From positions 1 through 64,000 of the forward strand of contig CACYGX010000014.1 in assembly GCA_902774055.1 (NCBI GenBank): DNA of 64,000 nt, given 5' to 3'. This DNA is from an uncultured Bacteroidales bacterium. GTDB lineage: Bacteria; Bacteroidota; Bacteroidia; Bacteroidales; Muribaculaceae. Of the stretch, positions 44,501 to 53,761 are shown piece by piece (the stretch's first letter is position 1; every line of letters starts with the position of its first letter). A program made the translations under genes and the position numbers. A model generated the notes under the pieces. It made no database searches. It saw only the letters and a program-made list of their open reading frames with translations, and had not been told where the DNA came from.

Positions 44501-45895
44501 TTATTCGGGGTTCTTGACGATTTGCGCCATGAACTCGGCCTCGGTGACAATTTTCTCTCCCACAAAGGCGTATCCCTTCATGATGGCGGTGCCACGTCTG
44601 ATGGGGGTCATCAACGACAGGTGGAAGATGAGCGTGTCTCCGGGGACTACCTTGTGGCGGAACTTGACATTGTCGATCTTGAGGAAATAGGTGGAATAGT
44701 TCTCGGGATCATCCACATTGCTCAAGACCAGGATGCCGCCCACTTGGGCCATGGCTTCAACCTGCAGGACACCGGGCATGATGGGCTCGTTGGGGAAATG
44801 ACCCAGGAAGAAAGGCTCGTTGGCCGTCACATTCTTGATGCCCACCACGTGCTTCTTGCCTTTCTCGATGATTTTGTCAACGAGGAGCATCGGATAGCGG
44901 TGAGGCAGCATCTGCTTGATCTGGTTGATGTCATAGAGCGGCTCTTTGTTCGGGTCGTAGATGGGTGCCTGAACATTCTGGTAACGCAGTTCCTGGCGTA
45001 TTTTCTTAGACAACTGGGTGTTGATGGTGTGTCCAGGACGGGTGGCTACGATGCGACCTTTAAGTGGACGGCCTATCAGCGCCAGGTCACCCATCACGTC
45101 GAGCAACTTGTGGCGCGCGGGCTCGTTCTTGAATGCCAGTGGCTTGTTGTTGAGGTAACCCAGTTCGGAGGCGGGCTTGTGCGGCACATTCATCACATCG
45201 GCCATGTGGTCCAGCTCTTCTTGCTTCATGGGCGAGTCATAGATGACAATGGCGTTGTCAAGATCGCCGCCCTTGATCAGGTTCAGCTGGATGAGCGGTA
45301 ACACCTCACGCACAAACACGAAGGTGCGGCTAGCCGCAATCTCGGTTTTGAATTGACGGATGTCGGTCAACGAGGCGAACTGGTTGCCCAACACGGGCGA
45401 GTCAAACTCAATCATGCAGTCGATTGACAAGTCATCATCGGGCAGAACGATAAGCGACGACCCCGTCTCTTTATCAACCACCTTGATGCGCTGTTTCACC
45501 ACGTAGAACTCCTTCTCGGCTTCCTGCTCAACGATACCGGCTTTCTCAATCTCCTGGCACCAGATGATAGCACTGCCATCGAGGATGGGCACCTCTCCAC
45601 AGTTAACCTCAATCAGGCAGTTGTCGATGCCTGCAGCATAGAGGGCGGCCATTGCGTGCTCGATGGTGCTTACGCGGGCCTCCTTATTGCTCTTGCTGGC
45701 AATGACGGTGCCGCGAGTTGTCTCAATGACATGTTCGGCAAGTGCCTGTATGGTGGGTTGGCCTTCAAGGTCCATGCGCTTGAACACGTAGCCCGTGTTC
45801 ACATCGGCAGGCTTAAATGTCGCCGTTGACAGCTGTCCCGTGTGCAATCCCTTGCCCGTTACCGTGAAGGCGTTTTTCAGTGTTGTCTGTTTCAT
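44501..45895 (-). CDS. lpxC/fabZ: Bifunctional UDP-3-O-acyl-GlcNAc deacetylase / 3-hydroxyacyl-ACP dehydratase (LpxC-FabZ fusion)
   Basis: 464 residues. Residues 1-about 305 are LpxC: KNAFTVTGKGLHTGQLSTAT, the zinc histidine in TIEHAMAALYA and the RHKLLDVMGDLALIG zinc/catalytic segment. From about residue 315 comes FabZ: INQIKQMLPHRYPMLLVDKI with the catalytic His, then NEPFFLGHFPNEPIMPGVLQ with the catalytic Glu downstream. LpxC performs the committed step of lipid A synthesis; FabZ dehydrates 3-hydroxyacyl-ACP. The same 3-hydroxyacyl pool feeds both pathways, so the fusion, known in Bacteroidetes, can balance them. Confidence 0.96.
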   Translation of the reverse strand: MKQTTLKNAFTVTGKGLHTGQLSTATFKPADVNTGYVFKRMDLEGQPTIQALAEHVIETTRGTVIASKSNKEARVSTIEHAMAALYAAGIDNCLIEVNCGEVPILDGSAIIWCQEIEKAGIVEQEAEKEFYVVKQRIKVVDKETGSSLIVLPDDDLSIDCMIEFDSPVLGNQFASLTDIRQFKTEIAASRTFVFVREVLPLIQLNLIKGGDLDNAIVIYDSPMKQEELDHMADVMNVPHKPASELGYLNNKPLAFKNEPARHKLLDVMGDLALIGRPLKGRIVATRPGHTINTQLSKKIRQELRYQNVQAPIYDPNKEPLYDINQIKQMLPHRYPMLLVDKIIEKGKKHVVGIKNVTANEPFFLGHFPNEPIMPGVLQVEAMAQVGGILVLSNVDDPENYSTYFLKIDNVKFRHKVVPGDTLIFHLSLMTPIRRGTAIMKGYAFVGEKIVTEAEFMAQIVKNPE

Positions 45896-45927
45896 TATCT
45901 ACAAGCTGTTATTAGCTCTTAATGAAC

Positions 45928-46950
45928 TTAATTGTTGATTTTCTTTTTCAGTTCCTTGAGGTCACTGTACATTTCGCCCAGTCGTTTCAGGTAAACGGTT
46001 TGACGGGCAAATTCCATAGCAGGCTGCACGGGTGCGCCGAGCCACTTGCCGTTGCTGCCGATGCTGTTGTCAACACCTGTCTGGGCTCCGATACCGTTTT
46101 GGTCACCTACGGTGATGTGTCCGGCAAAACCGACCTGTCCGCCAATCATGTTATACTTGCCGATCTTGGTCGAACCGGCAACACCCACCTGGGCAGCCAT
46201 GACGGTGCTTTCGCCAACTTCCACATTGTGGGCTATCTGAATCAGGTTGTCCAGCTTTGCGCCTTTCTTGATGACGGTAGCGCCCATAGTAGCGCGGTCA
46301 ATGGTCGTGTTGGCACCGATTTCCACATCATCTTCAAGGATAACGATACCCACTTGAGAGATTTTCTCATAAGTGCCGTCTTTCTTAGGCGCGAAACCGA
46401 AGCCGTCACCGCCGATGACAGCACCACCCTGCACGATGCAGCGGTTACCGATGCGGCAGCCGTGATAAATCTTCACGCCGGGATACAGAATGACGTTGTC
46501 GCCCAGCGTCACGCCATCGCCTACATAGACCTGCGGATAGATTTTCACGTTCTTGCCAATGGTCACGCCATCGCCAATATAGGCAAACGCCCCGACATAC
46601 ACGTCATCGGGTAGGGTAGTGCCCTGACCCACGTGAATGGGCTCCTCCACACCACGTTTCTCTGGACGCTGGCTGTTGACAAAGTTCAGTAGATCGGCAA
46701 GCGTCTGGTAGGGGTCATCCACACGGATGAGCGTGGCTTTAACCTCCTGCTCGGGCACAAAGTCCTTGCGAACAAGAATGGCCGAAGCCTGAGTGGTATA
46801 GATGTAATGCGTGTATTTGGGATTGGCAAGGAACGTCAGGCAACCGGGGGTGGCCTCCTCGATCTTAGCGTAATTGTTAATTACGGTAGATGCATCGCCA
46901 TCGACCGTGCCGTTAACCATTGCTGCAAGTTGTTGTGCAGTAATTTCCAT
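45928..46950 (-). CDS. lpxD: UDP-3-O-(3-hydroxyacyl)glucosamine N-acyltransferase
   Basis: 340 residues. The N-terminal uridine-binding domain ([40 protein letters not shown]) leads into a beta-helix of hexapeptide repeats with the catalytic-histidine region [14 protein letters not shown] and a C-terminal helix. It adds the second hydroxyacyl chain, after LpxC. It is the first gene of the operon, with the promoter 47 bases upstream. Confidence 0.95.
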   Translation of the reverse strand: MEITAQQLAAMVNGTVDGDASTVINNYAKIEEATPGCLTFLANPKYTHYIYTTQASAILVRKDFVPEQEVKATLIRVDDPYQTLADLLNFVNSQRPEKRGVEEPIHVGQGTTLPDDVYVGAFAYIGDGVTIGKNVKIYPQVYVGDGVTLGDNVILYPGVKIYHGCRIGNRCIVQGGAVIGGDGFGFAPKKDGTYEKISQVGIVILEDDVEIGANTTIDRATMGATVIKKGAKLDNLIQIAHNVEVGESTVMAAQVGVAGSTKIGKYNMIGGQVGFAGHITVGDQNGIGAQTGVDNSIGSNGKWLGAPVQPAMEFARQTVYLKRLGEMYSDLKELKKKINN

Positions 46951-46996
46951 GATGTAGTAGTTATTATTGACTAGTCTATTATTTCGAAATCGGGCA

Positions 46997-47004
46997 CAAA
47001 GGTA
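46997..47004 (-). promoter_or_regulatory. -7 promoter element for the lpx operon
   Basis: TACCTTTG on the minus strand, upstream of lpxD. Confidence 0.7.
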
Positions 47005-47131
47005 CGAAAAAGTTTTCAGTTTCTAGCCCCTTCTATTCAGTTTTTATGTTTTGGGGCACTTTTGCCCTTTGCGGTTTATGCTAATCCTGCTGATTATCAC
47101 CAAGAAATCGTGAAATGAACACCTGCAAGCG

Positions 47132-47593
47132 CTACTTGGCACTGCGGGTGAGCAACTCGGCAATCTTGGCTTCAATCACCTCGGCTTCTTGATAACCCAT
47201 GAGGGTCTGATACTCGCCTCGGGGAGTGACAAACATCAACAGGGGAATGGCTTCGACATTAAATTCCATGGCCAATTGGGGCTCTTGGTCAACATCAATG
47301 CGCTTGAAGATGACTTCTCCTTTATGCTTTTTCTCCAATGCATCAAGGATGGGCGCAAGTTGCTTGCAGGGGCCGCACCAGGTGGCGAAGAAGTCAATCA
47401 CCATGGGTTTGGAGCTCATGATGGTTGTCTGCTTGATCCATTCGGTTTGACCTTCATCGTCAGGACTTGCAACGGGCATTTCGGTTTGGCCGCTTGCGTT
47501 GTCGTTAGCGGTAGCATTGCTGCCTTGTTCACTCTTATTGTTACATGCCACGAGCACCATCAGTGCTGCGATGCAAAAAATCAACTTTTTCAT
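47132..47593 (-). CDS. Thioredoxin-fold lipoprotein
   Basis: 153 residues. The lipoprotein signal ends LMVLVAC (Cys17), then a flexible Asn/Ser/Gly linker. The thioredoxin domain begins near residue 50 with the redox site FFATWCGPCKQLAPIL; the cis-proline is in VEAIPLLMFVT. It should face the periplasm and handle disulfide exchange there. It lies 35 bp after tsaC and ends the three-gene minus-strand unit. Confidence 0.92.
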   Translation of the reverse strand: MKKLIFCIAALMVLVACNNKSEQGSNATANDNASGQTEMPVASPDDEGQTEWIKQTTIMSSKPMVIDFFATWCGPCKQLAPILDALEKKHKGEVIFKRIDVDQEPQLAMEFNVEAIPLLMFVTPRGEYQTLMGYQEAEVIEAKIAELLTRSAK

Positions 47594-47628
47594 TTTTCTG
47601 ATCTATTATCTTGATAATTGGTAGTCTG

Positions 47629-48234
47629 TTAAATAATAAGTTTCCCTTTACCCATGCGGGTGATTTCGGGTTCGCCACTCGTGCAATCCACGATGGTCGA
47701 GGGTAACAACTGTCCGCGTCCCGCATCAATCACGATATCGACTTGCGACTCAAAGGCCTCTGCCATCAGGCCGGGTTCGCAGCGGTAATCTTCATCGTCG
47801 CCGGGCACCGAGGTCGTCAAGATGGGACCGCCCAATGTGCGCACGATTGACAAGGCAATCTCGTTGTCAGGGATACGGATTCCCACCGAGCGACGTCCCT
47901 TAAAAGCTTTTGGCAACTTGGAAAGCGCCGGGAAGATGAAGGTAAATGGTCCGGGCAGATTGGCTTTCATCAGGCGAAACTGAGTGTTGTCAAACTTGGC
48001 ATACTGGGCCACAGTCGATATGTCATCACAGATGATGGACAGGTTTGTCTTTGCCGATTTCATCTCTTTGATGGAGCAGATGCGCTCAATCGCTTGGTTG
48101 TTGAGCGCGTCACAGCCCAGAGCATAAACAGTATCAGTCGGATAGATGATGAGTCCTCCGTCCTTGAGCGTCCTGACCACCTGGTCGATGTGACGCTGGT
48201 TCACGTTCTTTTCTAAGATTTCGAGTATTTCCAT
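47629..48234 (-). CDS. tsaC: L-threonylcarbamoyladenylate synthase (TsaC/YrdC/Sua5)
   Basis: 201 residues. YrdC motifs include GGLIIYPTDTVYALGCDA, KSAKTNLSIICDD, PGPFTFIFPALSKLP and RRSVGIRIPDNEIA. It makes threonylcarbamoyl-AMP for the t6A modification of tRNA position 37. It has only the YrdC domain, so it is TsaC-like rather than full-length Sua5. It is 42 bp after the B3/4 gene. Confidence 0.93.
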   Translation of the reverse strand: MEILEILEKNVNQRHIDQVVRTLKDGGLIIYPTDTVYALGCDALNNQAIERICSIKEMKSAKTNLSIICDDISTVAQYAKFDNTQFRLMKANLPGPFTFIFPALSKLPKAFKGRRSVGIRIPDNEIALSIVRTLGGPILTTSVPGDDEDYRCEPGLMAEAFESQVDIVIDAGRGQLLPSTIVDCTSGEPEITRMGKGKLII

Positions 48235-48276
48235 AATCTATGTTGTTCTTGAGTTAAATCAACGTTAAAGTAATAA

Positions 48277-48963
48277 TCAAACATTGCCACTTGCCGATGG
48301 GTCAAAAATCATAGTTTCGACGTCAGTAGCGTGGGCATATTTCTTCAGGAGTGCGGCCATCCAGTCCACGGCCTCTTCAAGCGGCATCTCAGGTGCAAAA
48401 GCGTTGATGTTGATTTGTGCCTTGACAGTCTGGTCGGTGAATTTGGTTCGCTCTTCATCGCTCGTGGGCGTGGCAATCGGCCCCATTGCGTCACGATAGA
48501 CGGGCATCCCTTCGATATTGAGCAGGCCGCGACCGATGCCGTTATACACGTCATCAGCCCTTCCCACGCTCATCGTTAAGGTGTTCCCCTCAATGCGGTC
48601 TCCGTCCAGGCCGCTAATGGCATATCCGCTCTTGATGGATACCAGATTGACGACATCGATGAGTGTCGTCAAGCGGTAGATGCCCAGACCGCGAATGATG
48701 CGGCGACACAAGGCTTCGCTGGAAACGCGGTAACGGCTAGGGTCTTTGCCCAAGGCTTTGTACAGGTGGCGTGTGCCGGCGATAGCGGGGCGCTGGTTGA
48801 TTTCCAGCAACTCATATCGCTGCTTGATGTCCTCGGCTGCTGCCTCAATCTCAGCCCATAACTCATCACAAGTCGGTTCGTTAACTACCGTGGCACTGAT
48901 GAGTCCGATGCGGCATTCTGGGCATGCTGCCAGAATCCTTGGGTCAATACTTACCTGAATCAT
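48277..48963 (-). CDS. B3/4 domain protein (tRNA-editing-domain-like)
   Basis: 228 residues from ATG 48963. The longer frame would begin before the predicted transcription start. The B3/4 fold of phenylalanyl-tRNA synthetase beta is suggested by QRPAIAGTRHLYKALGKDPS, then YRVSSEALCRRIIRGLGIYR and DVVNLVSIKSGYAISGLDGD. Free-standing B3/4 proteins may clear mischarged tRNA or free amino acids; function is not established. Co-transcription with tsaC fits a tRNA-quality theme. It starts the B3/4-tsaC-thioredoxin unit. Confidence 0.85.
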   Translation of the reverse strand: MIQVSIDPRILAACPECRIGLISATVVNEPTCDELWAEIEAAAEDIKQRYELLEINQRPAIAGTRHLYKALGKDPSRYRVSSEALCRRIIRGLGIYRLTTLIDVVNLVSIKSGYAISGLDGDRIEGNTLTMSVGRADDVYNGIGRGLLNIEGMPVYRDAMGPIATPTSDEERTKFTDQTVKAQININAFAPEMPLEEAVDWMAALLKKYAHATDVETMIFDPSASGNV

Positions 48964-48987
48964 TGCTATCGTTATAAAAAATCGGTG

Positions 48988-48995
48988 CAAAGATA
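48988..48995 (-). promoter_or_regulatory. -7 promoter element for B3/4-tsaC-thioredoxin
   Basis: TATCTTTG on the minus strand, 24 bases before the chosen ATG. It is 21 bp from the divergent serine hydrolase promoter. Confidence 0.68.
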
Positions 48996-49016
48996 CGACT
49001 TTTAATCAAAAAAAAC

Positions 49017-49024
49017 TAATTTTG
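49017..49024 (+). promoter_or_regulatory. -7 promoter element for the serine hydrolase
   Basis: TAATTTTG with only five bases before the ATG at 49030, predicting a leaderless or nearly leaderless mRNA. Confidence 0.6.
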
Positions 49025-49029
49025 TCCCC

Positions 49030-50145
49030 ATGATGAAAAGGATTATACTGATGATTGTGGCGACGTTGGGTATTTTCTCCTTCGCCCATGCTCACGAAAT
49101 GAACCATGACGAGTTAACCAAGCGCATCGATGAGGTTTTCGGTGCAGTGTACAATAATCCCGATGAGCCAGGTGCTGCTGTGCTCATCCTGCAGGGCAAT
49201 GACACGGTCTATAGCCGCTGCTTCGGCATCGCCGATGTGGCGACTCATGCTCCTGTGACCTTCGAGACCAACTTTTGCATCGCTTCGGTGTCCAAGCAGT
49301 TCTCGGCGGTAGCCTTGTTGCAGTTGGCCGAGCAGGGCGTTATCTCGTTGGACGACCCGCTCTCGAAGTATTTCCCTGAGTTCCAGGCCTCGTTTTTCAA
49401 CGGTATCACGCTCCACCACATTCTCAGCCACACCTCGGGCATCCCCGACGCACGCCCTCGCACCGACCGCAATTTTGTCCTCTATTCCAATGACGTTACC
49501 TCGGTGCAGTATATGCGCACACTCGACCACCTGAATTTCCAGCCTGGCACGCAGTATGAGTACATCAATCCCACATTCCAGCTCATCTACCAGATTGTAG
49601 AGCGTGCAACAGGCATCCCCTTCGAGAATTACATGCAGGAGAACATTTTTAACAAGGCTGGAATGACGACTTGCCGCTACTATGAACCCGACCGCGCTAT
49701 TGCCCACATGGCCCATGGTTATGAGCGCGACGACAAGGGTGTTTGGCGGGAGTATGATTACGGCGAGGAGAGTTTCTTCGGCACCAAGGCCGATGGAGCC
49801 CTGTATTGCTCCATCAACGACTTCGTGAGCTGGGAACGCGCCCTGCGTGACAACCGCGTGTGGACCGCTGCTAGCAAGCGCATGGCCTATAATCCTTGGA
49901 TTCAGATTCCCGCCGATGCCGAGTATGGTTACCAGCCCCACACGGGCTATGGTTACGGTTTCTTTGTTCAAGACCTGCCACACTGTCCCACACACGTCTA
50001 TCACTTGGGCGACAACGGCGGTTTTACCATCTATGCAGGAAAAATCCCCGAGCGTGACTTTATCTTCCTCTTTTTCTCGACACGTCCCGACATCGACCGC
50101 CTGGGCATCGTCAACCGCGTCTATCACATCCTGGGCATGCTTTAA
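49030..50145 (+). CDS. Secreted serine hydrolase, class C beta-lactamase/penicillin-binding fold
   Basis: 371 residues with a signal peptide (MMKRIILMIVATLGIFSFAHA). The catalytic SxxK is SVSK in CIASVSKQFSAVALLQL, the YxN motif is YIN in QYEYINPTFQLIY and the third motif is HLGDNGG near the C-terminus. The domain spans nearly the whole protein. Members include D-aminopeptidases, esterases and PBP4*-like enzymes; true beta-lactamase activity is not implied. It is convergent with the LTA-synthase-like gene, with four bases between the stops. Confidence 0.9.
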   Translation: MMKRIILMIVATLGIFSFAHAHEMNHDELTKRIDEVFGAVYNNPDEPGAAVLILQGNDTVYSRCFGIADVATHAPVTFETNFCIASVSKQFSAVALLQLAEQGVISLDDPLSKYFPEFQASFFNGITLHHILSHTSGIPDARPRTDRNFVLYSNDVTSVQYMRTLDHLNFQPGTQYEYINPTFQLIYQIVERATGIPFENYMQENIFNKAGMTTCRYYEPDRAIAHMAHGYERDDKGVWREYDYGEESFFGTKADGALYCSINDFVSWERALRDNRVWTAASKRMAYNPWIQIPADAEYGYQPHTGYGYGFFVQDLPHCPTHVYHLGDNGGFTIYAGKIPERDFIFLFFSTRPDIDRLGIVNRVYHILGML

Positions 50146-50149
50146 AAGG

Positions 50150-52159
50150 CTATTGCTGAGGCTTGACGACCAGGTTGTCGGTGGTCATGCGTTGCATGTA
50201 TTGCTGGATGATGGATTTCATCATGCGTTGCATGTGGTCTAAGGTCGCTGGGGGCATGGTGCCCAGCACGTTGTGGGTGAATGTGGAGTCGGTACGGAAT
50301 GCGTAGGCCGACGTGACTTGCTTGCCGTCAAACTGCAGGGCGTAGTCTCCCATTACAAACTCATAACTGCTGGCTTCGGGCAACCAGTGCAGCGCAAAGC
50401 CGTCTTGTTGTTGGTTCATCATGTCGTTGCCGAAGGCGATATAAGGCTTGTCATAGTGCAGGTAACTGAGCACCGTGGGCATGATGTCAATCTGTTCCAC
50501 CACGCGCTCCTCGTCATAGCCATGCAGCGATGGATCACCAGGAGCATAGAGGATAATGGGTACGCTGAAGTTGCCTAGTGAAGTGCAGTAAAAGGGGTCA
50601 ATCTGCTGGCTCACGTGGTCGGCTGTGATGACAAAGAGCGTGTTGTTGAACCATGGCTGGCGACTGGCAGTCTCAAAGAAGCGCTTCAGCGCATAGTCCG
50701 TGTAGGCGATGCACTGCTGCAATGGACGCTCGCCCTGTGGGAATCGACCGTTGTATTTCTCAGGAACAACAAACGGGTCATGGCTGGATGCACTGAACAG
50801 GGCGGTCATGAACGGTTGCTGCATCTTGCCCATCTGCTGGGCAAAGAACTGGAAAAACTCCTCGTCCCAGATGGCCCATGTGCCATCAAAGTCCTCGTCT
50901 CCGTTGAAATTGGGATCGTCATTAAATTCATTACGGCCATAATAGCGCTGGAATCCTGTCGCGCGGGCAAAGGCCTGAAAGCCCATTGAACCGTTTTGTG
51001 CACCATGGAAAAATGCGGTGGCATAGCCTTTGTTCTCGCCCAGTTCCCGTGCCAGCCCGGACATAGCGTTGAGCGAGGCTGGTGTGAGGAATAATGGCTC
51101 GACAAAGTTGGGCAGCGAAGATAGTACCGAGGGCATGCCCTCGATGCTCTTGCGCCCATTGGCATAAGAGTATTTATAGGTCATAGCCCCAGCCGTGATG
51201 AGCGAGTCGAGGAAGGGCGTGAAACCCTTGTAGGTGCCGCCGCGCAGGGTCTTGTTGTAAAAACCGATGTGCTGTTTACTATAACTTTCCAGGATGAGCA
51301 CTACCACGTTGCGGGGGGTGAAGGCCGTGCTGTCGTTGGGTTGGTGGAGTGGGGTGTAGAGCGCGGTCGCCTCTTCGTCGCTCATGTAATTGGGGACGAC
51401 AAAGGGCGTTTTCTTCAAGGTGCGGAAAATGGAAAATGGTGTATTTAACACAATGCCGGTCTCGGCAGGGCGGTTGACATACTGATTGGCATTGCTGATG
51501 GTGATTGGGCGTGTCGCCTTAGTGAATCCGCCACGTATTGCGCCGATACACAATGGAATAGCCAACAGCAGCGAAACCACCTGCATGATATAGTATTTCG
51601 ATACGCCAAATTTTCCGTTAATTCCGTTCTCTCCGTTTCCTCCGTCTCCCCTGGGACGGAACAGTTTCCAGAATGCCCAGGTCACTAGGGCCGCCAGCAG
51701 CACCAGATACCAGTGGCTCAAGAACTGTCCTCCAAATATCTTCATCATTTCACCCGTGCTCTCGTTACTGAACTCGGCGAATACCGACGCTGTCGTGCGC
51801 TTGCCCGTAAAGGGGAAATACACGCAATCCATCAGGTTCATATACACGGCAATGCTGTTCACGATGGTGTATATCCACCTCGCAACACGATAAAACGCCG
51901 GGTGCTCTTTCCAATGCAGCGGCAGCAAGAACATCAACAGGATAATGGCGTTGGTATAGAGGATGGCAGGCGTGTCAAACAACAGACCGGCACCGAACAG
52001 CTCCAGTCCGTGACTAAGCGTGAGCGTTCCTGAATAGAGCGACCAGTTCAACGCTAGGAAAACAATCCTGCACACCGTGTAAGCAATATAGACGACCAGC
52101 AGGTTCCACAACAGCGCCAAAACAGGAGACGATGATAAGGGTGAAAGATTTCGTTTCAT
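50150..52159 (-). CDS. LTA synthase-family membrane sulfatase/phosphoglycerol transferase
   Basis: 669 residues. Five N-terminal membrane helices are followed from about residue 290 by an extracytoplasmic sulfatase/alkaline-phosphatase fold. The metal-site start is NVVVLILESYSKQHIGFYNK, the nucleophile region NGRKSIEGMPSVLSSLPNF (Ser or neighbouring Thr/Ser) and the second metal site VITADHVSQ. The family moves glycerol-phosphate or phosphoethanolamine groups onto envelope glycans. In a Gram-negative cell the acceptor may be lipid A, osmoregulated glucans or a surface lipid. The start has a -7 motif five bases upstream. Confidence 0.88.
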   Translation of the reverse strand: MKRNLSPLSSSPVLALLWNLLVVYIAYTVCRIVFLALNWSLYSGTLTLSHGLELFGAGLLFDTPAILYTNAIILLMFLLPLHWKEHPAFYRVARWIYTIVNSIAVYMNLMDCVYFPFTGKRTTASVFAEFSNESTGEMMKIFGGQFLSHWYLVLLAALVTWAFWKLFRPRGDGGNGENGINGKFGVSKYYIMQVVSLLLAIPLCIGAIRGGFTKATRPITISNANQYVNRPAETGIVLNTPFSIFRTLKKTPFVVPNYMSDEEATALYTPLHQPNDSTAFTPRNVVVLILESYSKQHIGFYNKTLRGGTYKGFTPFLDSLITAGAMTYKYSYANGRKSIEGMPSVLSSLPNFVEPLFLTPASLNAMSGLARELGENKGYATAFFHGAQNGSMGFQAFARATGFQRYYGRNEFNDDPNFNGDEDFDGTWAIWDEEFFQFFAQQMGKMQQPFMTALFSASSHDPFVVPEKYNGRFPQGERPLQQCIAYTDYALKRFFETASRQPWFNNTLFVITADHVSQQIDPFYCTSLGNFSVPIILYAPGDPSLHGYDEERVVEQIDIMPTVLSYLHYDKPYIAFGNDMMNQQQDGFALHWLPEASSYEFVMGDYALQFDGKQVTSAYAFRTDSTFTHNVLGTMPPATLDHMQRMMKSIIQQYMQRMTTDNLVVKPQQ

Positions 52160-52163
52160 GCTG

Positions 52164-52171
52164 CAAAATTA
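52164..52171 (-). promoter_or_regulatory. -7 promoter element for the LTA synthase-like gene
   Basis: TAATTTTG on the minus strand, four bases before the ATG; near-leaderless layout. Confidence 0.6.
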
Positions 52172-52279
52172 CGAAAAATAGCGCAAGCCGATTGCCATAA
52201 AGCACACTTTAATCGCACTGACAAGACGAATTTATCCAAACTATTAACCGTACACGGCAGTCATTCTCTAAAAAAGCAG

Positions 52280-52287
52280 TACCTTTG
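52280..52287 (+). promoter_or_regulatory. -7 promoter element for prfA
   Basis: TACCTTTG, 19 bases before the ATG. Confidence 0.7.
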
Positions 52288-52306
52288 CAGCCAAAATTCA
52301 GATAAT

Positions 52307-53416
52307 ATGGCAGAAAACGCATTATTACAACGACTTGACGGCTTGGATGCCCGATTTGAGGAAATCGGGACATTAATCACCGATCCCAACGTCATTGCCG
52401 ACCAGCGACGCTACGTCAAACTCACTAAGGAATACAAAAGCCTGGAAACACTGCTAGGTGCTACCAATCGTTACCGCAAGCTGCTTGAGGATATCGAGCA
52501 GGCCAAACTTGTGCTCGACAGCGAGACTGACGAGGACCTGCGTGCCATGGCGCGCGAGGAAATCGACGCAAATCAGGCTGCATTGCCCAAACTGGAAGAA
52601 GAAATCAAGCTACTGCTCATCCCCGAGGATCCCGAGGACAGCAAGAACGTGGTGCTGGAGATTCGTGGTGGTACAGGGGGTGACGAGGCTGCGTTGTTTG
52701 CTGGCGACCTGGCACGCATGTACACCCGCTACTGCGAGACCAAGGGCTGGAATGTGCAGATGTCCAGTTGCAGCGAGGGTGCTGTCGGCGGCTTCAAGGA
52801 GGTCGTCTTCAGTATCACTGGCGATAACGTCTATGGCACGTTGAAGTATGAGTCGGGCGTTCACCGCGTGCAGCGAGTTCCCGTTACCGAGACCCAGGGC
52901 CGTGTCCATACCTCGGCGGCCAGCGTGGCTGTCTTGCCCGAGGCGGAGCCATTTGACGTACACATCAACGAGGGTGAAATCAAGTGGGACACCTTCCGCA
53001 GTGGTGGTGCCGGTGGCCAGAATGTGAACAAGGTGAACAGTGGTGTCCGTCTGCGTTACATGTGGACCAATCCTAACACGGGTGAGCAGCAGGAAATCCT
53101 CATTGAGTGTACCGAGACCCGCGACCAGCCCAAGAACAAGGAGAGGGCTCTGGCACGTCTGCGCACATTTATCTATGACCACGAGCACCAGAAGTACATG
53201 GACGACATCGCTTCTCGTCGCAAGACCCTCGTCTCGACAGGTGACCGCTCGGCAAAAATCCGCACTTACAACTATCCGCAGGGACGCATCACCGACCATC
53301 GCATCGGTTACACCATCTATAACCTTCCCGCATTTATGGATGGCGACATCCAGGATTGCATCGACCACCTCATCGTCGCCGAGAACGCCGAGAAGCTCAA
53401 GGAGGCCGAATTATAA
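52307..53416 (+). CDS. prfA: Peptide chain release factor 1 (RF1)
   Basis: 369 residues. The stop-codon-reading tripeptide is PVT (HRVQRVPVTETQGRVHTS), the RF1 form (PxT) rather than SPF of RF2. The hydrolysis motif GGQ is in RSGGAGGQNVNKVNSGVRL. It terminates translation at UAA and UAG. The usual hemK/prmC gene, which methylates the GGQ glutamine, is not adjacent. It has its own promoter and terminator. Confidence 0.97.
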   Translation: MAENALLQRLDGLDARFEEIGTLITDPNVIADQRRYVKLTKEYKSLETLLGATNRYRKLLEDIEQAKLVLDSETDEDLRAMAREEIDANQAALPKLEEEIKLLLIPEDPEDSKNVVLEIRGGTGGDEAALFAGDLARMYTRYCETKGWNVQMSSCSEGAVGGFKEVVFSITGDNVYGTLKYESGVHRVQRVPVTETQGRVHTSAASVAVLPEAEPFDVHINEGEIKWDTFRSGGAGGQNVNKVNSGVRLRYMWTNPNTGEQQEILIECTETRDQPKNKERALARLRTFIYDHEHQKYMDDIASRRKTLVSTGDRSAKIRTYNYPQGRITDHRIGYTIYNLPAFMDGDIQDCIDHLIVAENAEKLKEAEL

Positions 53417-53439
53417 CGTCACATTGTTAAAGTATTGTT

Positions 53440-53473
53440 AAAACGCCGTTTTTTTGTAACAAAGCGGCGTTTT
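53440..53473 (+). terminator. Terminator of prfA
   Basis: AAAACGCCG pairs with CGGCGTTTT; a T-run lies in the loop and TTTT ends the stem. Confidence 0.7.
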
Positions 53474-53556
53474 AATGTGTCTATAGGACAAACGAGAGTC
53501 TAAAAGCAGAAGCCTGAAAACACAGCTATAGTAACAATTAGTGATGTTTAATGAAG

Positions 53557-53588
53557 AAACGCTGGAGCCTGATATGACTCCAGCGTTT
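53557..53588. terminator. Second hairpin after prfA
   Basis: AAACGCTGGAG pairs perfectly with CTCCAGCGTTT. A weak T-rich tail follows. The 345-bp gap holds this, the prfA terminator and the next promoter; nothing else was seen. Confidence 0.6.
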
Positions 53589-53644
53589 ATCCTTTTAATA
53601 GGCTTTGTTTTATGTTTTTGTGTTTTTTCTGGTTATTTTTCAAA

Positions 53645-53660
53645 TAATTTTGTATTTTTG
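53645..53660 (+). promoter_or_regulatory. Tandem -7 promoter elements for the BspA/dockerin gene
   Basis: TAATTTTG and TATTTTTG are directly adjacent, as upstream of tamB. The leader is about 95 bases. Confidence 0.6.
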
Positions 53661-53761
53661 CAAGGTGTTGATGCATTTCGTCCAAATTTTCGGTGATAGG
53701 GTGTTTTGCAAATATCTGGAACATCATTGAACAATTATAAATCTAATTAACAGTTACTATT

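Noticed and set aside
49030-50145. Antibiotic-resistance beta-lactamase
   Set aside because: The SxxK/YxN fold is shared with many peptidases and esterases; nothing in the sequence specifically supports beta-lactam hydrolysis.
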